A stretch of DNA of 64,000 bases from NCBI GenBank assembly GCA_964552795.1, contig CAZKIO010000009.1:31292-95291 (forward strand). The letters are read 5' to 3'. Origin of the DNA: JAEUHZ01 sp964552795 (lineage in GTDB: Bacteria > Planctomycetota > UBA1135 > GCA-002686595). The notes under the pieces were generated by a model that did no database searches, had not been told where the DNA came from, and saw nothing but the letters and a program-made list of their open reading frames with translations. The position numbers and the translations under genes were made by a program. This document shows positions 55,201 through 64,000 of the stretch, piece by piece. Position 1 is the first letter of the stretch, and the number at the start of each line of letters is the position of its first letter.

Positions 55201-58103
55201 GGGATCGCCTGGATGACCGCCTGCAGATCCGGCTTGGGCAACTGCAGCACCTGGATGGGAACGCTCGAGGCGAGCGTGTTGTTGGACTCCTCGACGCCCT
55301 CGGCGACCGTGTTGTTCACGTCGGTCCGCACCAGGATCCAGTAGTTCCCGGGAGCGACCGGGTAGTTGAACTGGGCCGACCGCGTGTACGACGCGCCGGG
55401 TGTCAGCGGCGCCGAACCGCTGAACGTGCCGAGGATGGCATCGCCGCCGTCGAACACCGGGTCGTTGGAGCGGTAGATCCGGTCGATCCAGGCGACCGTG
55501 GCGGACACGTCGCCCTGGTTCTCGACGGTCCAGGTGACCGCGAAGGGCTGCTCGGTGAAGCCTTCGACCGGAGCGACGATCGTCTTCACGGTCAGGTCCG
55601 GCACGGGCGGCGCGGAGCGCAGGCCGCCGACCGAGTCGATGTCGACGCCGACGCTCGGACCGGACTGTGCGCCGCTGCCGGCCACGTCGGTGATGCGCAC
55701 GGCATCGAAGCGCAGCTTGTCGGCACCGAAGCCCGGGTAGAGCGCATCCAGGTCAAACTCGTCGCGATCCGAGGTCAGTTCACCGATCGGCACATAGCCC
55801 GAGGGATCCGGGATCACGCCGATCGAAGCCAGCCGTTGCCGCGTGGCGGCGTTGCTCGGGCGCAGCGCGACCAGCGCGCGTTCGGGCGGACAGCCGGCGC
55901 GCACCACGGCCAGGTCGGCCAGCGCGCTGGCCGAGTTGGACACGCGGTTGTCGGTGAAGGCGAGCTCGAGACGACCGCCGCGTCCGAGCGAGACCGTGCG
56001 CGGGCCGACGGCGTCGGCGCTGTCCGGCTCGCCCCTGGCTGCCAGCGGATCGTCGAAAGGAGCGCTCGGCGCCGGACCGCCGCCGTCGAGCGGGGCGTAG
56101 ACGAGCACGCTGTCCGCGAAGCTCGCTGCGCCGGACGGGAAGGTCTTCCCCGCGAACACGTTGGCCGGGTTCAGCGTGGCGCGCAGGACAGCCACATGGC
56201 TCCCGTCGTACCCCAGGACGACATCCGAATCGCCATCGCCGTCGAGATCCGCGGCGTCGATCCAGCCCACGGGGGTCACCGTGCCAGCAGGCGCGCAGGG
56301 TGTGTAGGCGGTCGCGGACGTCGCACGCAGAACGCTCAGTGTGGCGCTCGCGGCGTCCGAGTAGACGATCTCGGGGAACCCGCTCAGATCGAGGTCCGCG
56401 AGGACGACCCTGTCGGGCTGGCCGCCGACACTCTGGAACACACCCGCCGCGAGCACGCCGCTGCCGTCGCCCAGGAGGCGTTGGATGCGGCCCGAACCCG
56501 TCATCGACACCACGGCGTCCGCATCGCCATCGCGATCGACGTCGCCCACGGCCACGTCTCCGAGGACTCCGCCCAGCGTGACCGGCGGTTGAGGCACGAA
56601 CGTACCGGCACCGGTACCGAGCAGGACGCGCACCGTGCCGCCGTTCTCCGCCAGGACGAGGTCCGCATTGCCGTCGCGGTCCAGGTCGGCGACCGCCAGC
56701 GCGCGGGGCGCCGAACCCAGTGCCACGTGAGTCGCGGCCGCGAACGCGCCGGCGCCGTCGTTCGACACGAGGGACAGGCTCCGGTCCGGACAGCCGCCCG
56801 AGTTGGCGCTGCTGTTGGCGGTGACCGCATCCAGATCCCCATCGCCGTCGATGTCGCACAGGACCACATCGCGGGGCGTCGGCCCCACGATCACCGGCGT
56901 CAGCGGGGTGAAGGTGCCTGCTCCCTCGTTACGGAAGGCCACCAACGTCGATCCCGGGGAACACGCCGCGGGATCGCTCACCGCAACCACGACGTCGTTG
57001 TCGCCGTCGCCGTCCAGGTCTCCGATCGCGGCGGCGCTCGCGGCCCCGCCTGCCACCGGCAGGTTCGCCAGGACACTGAACACGCCGCCACCCTCGTTGC
57101 GCAGGACGGTGATTCCAACGGCGGAACCTCCGCACGTCACCACGTCCCGGTCACCGTCGCCATCCAGGTCGCCACGCGCTCCCCCCATGGGTGGGCCCGA
57201 CACGTCTGCCACCAGTGGAGTGCCCGACAGCAGACTGCAGGCCTCGGTCGGGCAGGCGTCCACCGCGGCGAGATCGGCGGTGATGTTCATGTGGAACGCC
57301 GCCCAGGGCGCGCCACCGAACCAGTAGCAGCCATCCGGCGCGGTCGGGTCTCCGGCCTTGAAGAAGGAATCGTTGTTGTCCAATCCGGTGCCCGTGGTGG
57401 CGCCCGGATTCTTGTAGTAGGTGCCATCCCCTGCGGCGCACAGCGCTGGGTCACCCGAGATGAAGAACCCGCCCACGGTCGCGGCCGTGGAGCCCGTCTG
57501 CCCGAGCATGTTCAGCGCGTAGCCGAAGCCGTTGTTGAACCCGTCCGTATTGAAGACCTGATCGGCATCGGCGCGCAGGCAGAATTCGAACCCGGTCAGG
57601 TCGATGTCGACGATGAAACAATCGAGCGTGCCGGTGGCTGGCGCTCCGGGCAGTCCCGTGATCGTGAAGTCCCCGACCGGGGGGCCTAGAAGATTGATGT
57701 CGAGGCAATCGAGGTGCTGATCCCAGAACCGTGCGCGCACGCTGAACACTCCGGTGAGGTCCTGCGTGCAGTAGGCGATTTGAAAGCCCGTGACCCGGTA
57801 GTCGTTGTGCGTGCCCGTGTTGGGGGCCGGTGACGTCGTGCTGGGGATGCGGCCATCGTCCAGGAAGGTCGTGCCGTTGAGGATGTGCGCGTAGAACATC
57901 GCGGGGCAGTCGTTGCGGTAGATCAGCCCCGGCGATGCCAACGGCAGCGGACTCCCGGTCGCTGGTTCGAAGACCCCCGTCGCGACGCGATAGGTACCGG
58001 CGTAGATCGGCTCGGGGCAGGGCAATGCCTGCTGGGTGCCAAGCTGCGCGGACGAGAGGTTGCAGGGAACGAGCACTGCGAGAGCGAGCAGGATGGCTTT
58101 CAT
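49237..58103 (-). CDS. Giant secreted CARDB / FG-GAP / TSP3 surface protein, split by an assembly gap
   Basis: One gene of at least 2,900 residues starts at the ATG at 58103 (signal peptide MKAILLALAVLVPCNLSSAQ). In order: a unique ~260-residue region; FG-GAP/VCBS-like repeats at about 300-640 (DLDGDGDRDVVTCGG, DLDGDGDNDVVVAVS); a linker; eight CARDB-like units at about 833-1850 (each with a WTDRVYLS-type strand); a PPC-like and further beta region; a DPNEK segment at about 2300 (SIDPNEKTAPLGF, YRIYFEN) of the DUF11/DUF7619 type; an FN3-like unit; then thrombospondin type 3 calcium repeats (CGCGVADTDTDGDL) where the gap at 50007-50106 interrupts the reading. Beyond it come DCNGNGVPDACD and the six-Cys module to the end. 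The frame differs across the gap only because 100 N is an arbitrary size. Likely a large surface adhesin. Confidence 0.85.
50007..50106. other. Assembly gap of 100 N inside thrombospondin repeats
   Basis: The 25 bases at 49982-50006 recur exactly at 50107-50131. Both flanks encode the same repeat (CNDGCPL then DPLKTD-like), so a tandem repeat was collapsed or the contigs overlap. The number of repeats is unknown. Confidence 0.95.
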
Positions 58104-58667
58104 GGCGTGACCCTTCGAATCCAGAGACTCGGACCGGTACCGGAGAAGCATCGAACCCCGATCAGCGGTTCACCTCGGCTCGCGCACACGTCCTCCCTCC
58201 GTCCAGCGTGCTCCGGTGCGCTGCGCGTGGTGCGCGCGCAGCAACGGAGCCTCCGCGCCGGCGAAAGCACCGTCGACACGGGCCTCGCGTACGAGGGGAG
58301 CACGACCGCGGGAACGCATCCACGCGGGGCGCACGGATCGAGCCGAATCGAATTCGGCGTCAGCGAGTCGAACATGGCCCGACCGACTCCTGGGAAAAGG
58401 AAGGTCGAACAGTGAGCGGGGGAAGAACGCCCACACTCTACGCCGATCGCTCAACGCCGCCAGCCCCTCGCGAGCCGCAATCTGTGGACGCAAGGCGGCA
58501 GCCGGCGATTCCTGCGCTCCCGCCGGGCACCTGCGCTCCGCAGATCGCTGCACGGCCGTGCCTACATTCGATCACGACCGCGCGCCGCTACAGCCCGATG
58601 GAGGCGTCGCGCCCAGGGCACTGTCCGGATTCGATCACACCCAGGCGCGGGTGTCCGTCTTTGAACA
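58104..58667. other. Intergenic region upstream of the giant gene
   Basis: These 564 bases lie between the kinase stop and the giant gene's start, both on the minus strand. AAGGG lies 8 bases before the giant gene ATG and may be its ribosome-binding site. The region should hold a promoter; no gene, RNA or repeat is supported. Confidence 0.5.
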
Positions 58668-61181
<2,514 letters not shown>

Positions 61182-61366
61182 GGCGGTCACCTCCTGGCCC
61201 TGCGTGTCCCCCGCTCCCTCGCGGCGGACCTGCCGGCCGCCCGGATTCTAGCCGCGCTCTCCTGGATCGAGTCAGCGCGACCGCCGACCTGTGGCTCGCG
61301 CCGTCCGTCCGCACGGAATGACGTGGGAGTTGCCACGGTTCCGCGCTCGCATGTCAGGATGTCGTG

Positions 61367-63277
61367 ATGCATCCCAGCCTGCGCTCCATCGTCCCGGCCC
61401 TCTCCGCAATCCTCTGCCTGGCCGCGACGGCCCACGCTCAATGGCCGTCGAACCCGGCCGCGAACCTCGCGGTGTGCGACCGCGCCGGCGACCAGGCCGT
61501 GCCGAGGATCGTGGCGGGCGGCGATGGCACCACGTGGATCGCGTGGTTCGACAACGGCGGCGGCAGCTACGCGGTCTACGCGCAGAAGCTCGACGCGGCG
61601 GGCAACGAGGTGTTCGCGCACAACGGGCTGCTCGTCAGCGCGAACCCGCAGAGCACCTCGCTGGTCGGTTGGGACATCGCGTCCGACGGCGCCGGCGGGT
61701 GCGTGCTGGTCTTCACCGACATCCGCGCCGGGGGCGACCTCGACGTGTACGCCTACCGCATCGACGGCGCGGGCACGTTCCTGTGGGGCGCGAACGGCAT
61801 CGCGCTCTCGAACAACGCCGACTACGAGGCCAACCCCGCGGTCGCGCGCCTCAGCGACGGGTCGTTCGCGGTCACCTGGTCGCGCATCCCGAGCCCGGGC
61901 CCGGGCGCCGTCCACGTGCAGAAGATCAGCGCGGCGGGCGTGCCGCAGTTCGCGGGCGACGGCCTGCAGATCGTCGGAGCCGGGGTCGAGAAGCCCGGCT
62001 TCAGCGCGATCGACGCGTCCGACGCCGGTGGCTGGATCGTGGTGTACCTGCGCGACATCACCACGTTCTCCAGCCCGCGCCACGTGCGCGCGCAGAAGTT
62101 CGACGCCGCGGGCACAGCGCTGTGGAACGGGGGCGCGCCGCTCGTGCTCTACGACGCGTCGGTCGTGCCGATCGCGCACCAGCCGGTCGTGCGCTCCGAC
62201 GGCGCGGGTGGCGCCGTGTTCGCGTGGCACAGCGCTCCGACGAGCCTGTTCGACTGCTGGATCCAACGCGTGACCGCGGCCGGTGCCGAGGTGCACCCGC
62301 ACAACGGCCTGCAGGTCTCGACAGAGCCCAGCCGCAGCAAGCTCGACCCCTCGATCGCGGTGCTCGCCGGCAGCGGGGACGTGGTCGTGGCGTTCAACAA
62401 GCGCAACTCGGGCCAGAGCCAGTGGGCCACCTGCGCGCAGCGCATCACGCCGGCCGGCGCGCGCCTGTGGACGGACTTCGGCGTCGAGCTGGTCCCCTAC
62501 AACGGGATCCCCAAGCAGTTCGAGCGCTGCGTGGCCGTCGGCAACGACGCCGTCGTGCTGACGTGCGAACAGACCAACTACCCCGCGCAGGGCCTGCGCG
62601 TCCTGGGCTTCCGCGTCGACGCCTCGGGCGCGTCGACCTGGACGCCGTCGCCGGTGGTCGCGAGCTCCGTGCTCTCGCCCAAGGACAAGATCGCGGTCGT
62701 GACCGACGCGAGCGGCATCGTGCGCGCCGCCTGGGACGACGCACGGACCGACAGCGGCGACATCTACGCGCAGAACCTGAACGCGGACGGCACCCTCGGC
62801 GTGCTGCCGCCCGTGACGGCGTTCTGCTCCGGCGACGGGAGCGGCACCGCGTGCCCGTGCGGCAACGCCGGAATCGCGGGCCACGGTTGCGCGAGCTCGG
62901 TGAACGCGAACGGTGCGCGGCTCTCCAGCACCGGATTTCCGAGCGTCGCGAGCGACACGTTCGTGCTGCACGGCAGCGGCATGCCGGACAGCTCAGTGCT
63001 GTACTTCCAGGGCACCGGGCAGCAGTCCGGCGGCGCGGGCGCGGTGTTCGGCGACGGCCTGCGCTGCGCGGGCGGGTCGATCATCCGGCTCCTGACGAAG
63101 GTGAACGTCGGCGGCGCGAGCTCCTACCCGGGCGTCGGCGAGATCCCGATCTCGATCCGCGGCGCGAACAAACCCGGCAACGTGCGCACGTACCAGGCGT
63201 GGTACCGCAACGCCGCCGCGTTCTGCACGCCGAGCACATTCAACCTGACGAACGGGCTCGAGGCGACCTGGCAGTAG
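61367..63277 (+). CDS. Secreted repeat protein with six-Cys C-terminal module
   Basis: This 636-residue protein starts at the ATG at 61367 (a GTG just before it is less likely). Signal peptide MHPSLRSIVPALSAILCLAA ends in AHA and is followed by QWPSNPAANLAVCD. Residues about 45-480 contain repeated units of the type VYAQKLDAAGNEVFAHNGLL, YAYRIDGAGTFLWGANGIAL and VHVQKISAAGVPQFAGDGLQ, a beta-propeller-like pattern. The last 150 residues (62825-63274) are the module CSGDGSGTACPCGN ... YQAWYRN ... FCTPSTFNLTNG. The start is shared with the pseudogene at 48920. It is a surface protein; a ligand was not identified. An unusual direct repeat and hairpin follow the stop. Confidence 0.8.
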   Translation: MHPSLRSIVPALSAILCLAATAHAQWPSNPAANLAVCDRAGDQAVPRIVAGGDGTTWIAWFDNGGGSYAVYAQKLDAAGNEVFAHNGLLVSANPQSTSLVGWDIASDGAGGCVLVFTDIRAGGDLDVYAYRIDGAGTFLWGANGIALSNNADYEANPAVARLSDGSFAVTWSRIPSPGPGAVHVQKISAAGVPQFAGDGLQIVGAGVEKPGFSAIDASDAGGWIVVYLRDITTFSSPRHVRAQKFDAAGTALWNGGAPLVLYDASVVPIAHQPVVRSDGAGGAVFAWHSAPTSLFDCWIQRVTAAGAEVHPHNGLQVSTEPSRSKLDPSIAVLAGSGDVVVAFNKRNSGQSQWATCAQRITPAGARLWTDFGVELVPYNGIPKQFERCVAVGNDAVVLTCEQTNYPAQGLRVLGFRVDASGASTWTPSPVVASSVLSPKDKIAVVTDASGIVRAAWDDARTDSGDIYAQNLNADGTLGVLPPVTAFCSGDGSGTACPCGNAGIAGHGCASSVNANGARLSSTGFPSVASDTFVLHGSGMPDSSVLYFQGTGQQSGGAGAVFGDGLRCAGGSIIRLLTKVNVGGASSYPGVGEIPISIRGANKPGNVRTYQAWYRNAAAFCTPSTFNLTNGLEATWQ

Positions 63278-63304
63278 GTACGGAGTCAGAGGTACGGAGT
63301 CAGG
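63277..63304. repeat. Tandem 14-bp repeat after the secreted-protein stop
   Basis: GGTACGGAGTCAG(A/G) occurs twice in a row, beginning at the last base of the stop codon, with no spacer. Confidence 0.7.
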
Positions 63305-63306
63305 GC

Positions 63307-63385
63307 GACTCGCGCACGTCGTCTTGCGCGCCGCGTACTCGGCCATGGTCCGCGTACGCAAGACGCAGGACCACGTGCGCGAGTC
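63307..63385. terminator. Long imperfect hairpin between convergent genes
   Basis: The left arm (63307-63328, starting GACTCGCGCACG) pairs with the right arm (63357-63385, ending CGTGCGCGAGTC) except for a 7-base insertion CAGGACC. It lies between the stops at 63277 and 63404 and could serve both genes as terminator, or be a mobile palindromic element. Confidence 0.55.
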
Positions 63386-63403
63386 GTCCTGGCTCCATGC
63401 CCG

Positions 63404-64000
63404 CTACGGCGCCCAGACTGTGAGCACCCCGTTCGTCAGGTTGAACGTGCTCGTCGTGCAGAACGCGGCAGCGTTGCGGTACCAGATCTGGTAGGTGCGC
63501 GTGCCGCCGGTCGGCGGCAAGGCCCCGCGCACCGAGACCGGCGGATCGCCCGCCGCCGGATACTGCGACAAGCCCGCCGCATTGATCTTGGTCCCCAGGC
63601 GGATCACCGCGCCGCTCGCGCAGCGCAGGCCGTCGCCGAACACCGCGCCCGCGCCGCCGCTCTGCTGCGCCGTGCCCTGGAAGTAGAGCGCGGAGCTGCT
63701 CGGCATCCCGCTGCCCGCGAGCACCAGCGTGTCGGCCGAGACGCGCGCGACGCCCGTTGCGACCAACAGGCCGCCCGTGCCGAGCGAGTTGGCGCAACCC
63801 GCGCCCGCGCCGGGCGCGCTGTTGTTGCCGCACGGGCACGCCGCGCCGCTACCGTCGCCGAAGCAGAAGGCCGCGGAGGCGCCGGTGCACTCGTCGGGGA
63901 TCCCGTTCGCGTCGATGTCCGTGCTCGCGCCGCTGGTGACGTCGCACGCGTCGGGGATGCCGTTGCCGTTGCAGTCGAGCGCGCCGCCGGCGATCGCGCA
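63404..64000 (-). CDS. C-terminal part of a surface protein with six-Cys module
   Basis: This is the last 198 codons plus stop of a gene that begins beyond the window. The frame reads CAIAGGALDCNGNGIPDACD, DIDANGIPDECTG and then the six-Cys module (63407-63865): CFGDGSGAACPCGNN ... DGLRC ... YQIWYRN ... FCTTSTFNLTNG ... VWAP. The residues before the module are dockerin/EF-hand-like calcium loops (DCNGNGIPD) and are nearly the same as those in the giant protein at 49700-49850, so the two are paralogous at their ends. It is probably a secreted surface protein; nothing is known of its front. Confidence 0.8.
   Translation of the reverse strand, partial: CAIAGGALDCNGNGIPDACDVTSGASTDIDANGIPDECTGASAAFCFGDGSGAACPCGNNSAPGAGAGCANSLGTGGLLVATGVARVSADTLVLAGSGMPSSSALYFQGTAQQSGGAGAVFGDGLRCASGAVIRLGTKINAAGLSQYPAAGDPPVSVRGALPPTGGTRTYQIWYRNAAAFCTTSTFNLTNGVLTVWAP

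Noticed and set aside
54000..55700. Repeats in the giant gene as a DNA-level tandem array
   Set aside because: Similarity is at protein level (CARDB units with WTDRVYLS-type strands); the DNA is too diverged for a recent array.
51678..57689. A plus-strand open frame of about 2,000 codons inside the giant gene
   Set aside because: It is antisense to a clearly coding frame with repeated domains; its translation is Arg/Ala/Gly-rich and lacks any motif. GC-rich codon bias in the real gene keeps this frame open.

Overview
This is a GC-rich bacterial scaffold, most likely from an uncultured or little-studied planctomycete. The clues are a Ser/Thr kinase with DWGLAR in place of DFG that ends in a formylglycine-generating-enzyme-like domain, an ECF sigma factor fused to a long ectodomain, a DUF1570-type protein, very large secreted CARDB/FG-GAP/thrombospondin-type-3 proteins, and a recurring six-cysteine C-terminal module on secreted proteins. 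Short promoter-like TAnnnT boxes sit close to many start codons, and genes in operons usually overlap by 4 nt (ATGA or GTGA). Three runs of exactly 100 N (17217-17316, 23064-23163, 50007-50106) are scaffold gaps. At least one is artificial, because the same 55 bases stand on both sides of it.

Layout. 1-11.2 kb: tail of an unknown gene; miaA; a secreted protein plus a DinB-like protein; a secreted protein with the C-terminal module; mutL; then a tightly overlapping minus-strand operon ubiE/menG - CPBP protease - ubiX - ubiA/mqnP - holA, which looks like quinone synthesis plus a replisome clamp-loader subunit. 11.3-17.2 kb: a beta-propeller lipoprotein, and ruvB-tgt, where tgt appears to start at a CTG overlapping the ruvB stop. 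17.3-22.4 kb: a partial Cys-rich protein, an SH3-like secreted protein, an aminotransferase and two glycosyltransferases. 22.35-23.62 kb: a REP-associated tyrosine-type transposase and a decayed relative, both flanked by three copies of a 20-bp direct repeat. 23.6-30.5 kb: larC, a small conserved protein, comF, two small membrane or lipoproteins, and gatC-gatA-gatB. 30.6-40.2 kb: the sigma-ectodomain fusion, a DUF1570-like metallopeptidase with a secreted partner, and guaB-guaA.

40.6-45.3 kb: a four-gene operon of a Gfo/Idh/MocA oxidoreductase fused to an SDR epimerase, a fatty-acid-hydroxylase-type membrane enzyme, a small membrane-anchored protein, and an HTTM-like membrane protein fused to a DCC (DUF393) thiol-redox domain. 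45.3-64 kb: a surface-protein region with two paralogous secreted proteins, a chimeric pseudogene, a protein of about 2,900 residues broken by an assembly gap, the kinase-FGE fusion, a secreted repeat protein, and the end of another module-bearing protein.

Most informative observations: (1) four proteins with different front ends finish in the same ~150-residue module with six conserved cysteines, a candidate sorting or anchoring domain; (2) a DNA-level chimera at 48920-49229 joins the start of one gene family to the end of another; (3) the transposon repeat supplies the stop codon of a glycosyltransferase; (4) the sigma factor-ectodomain fusion. No rRNA, tRNA, CRISPR array or prophage was seen.
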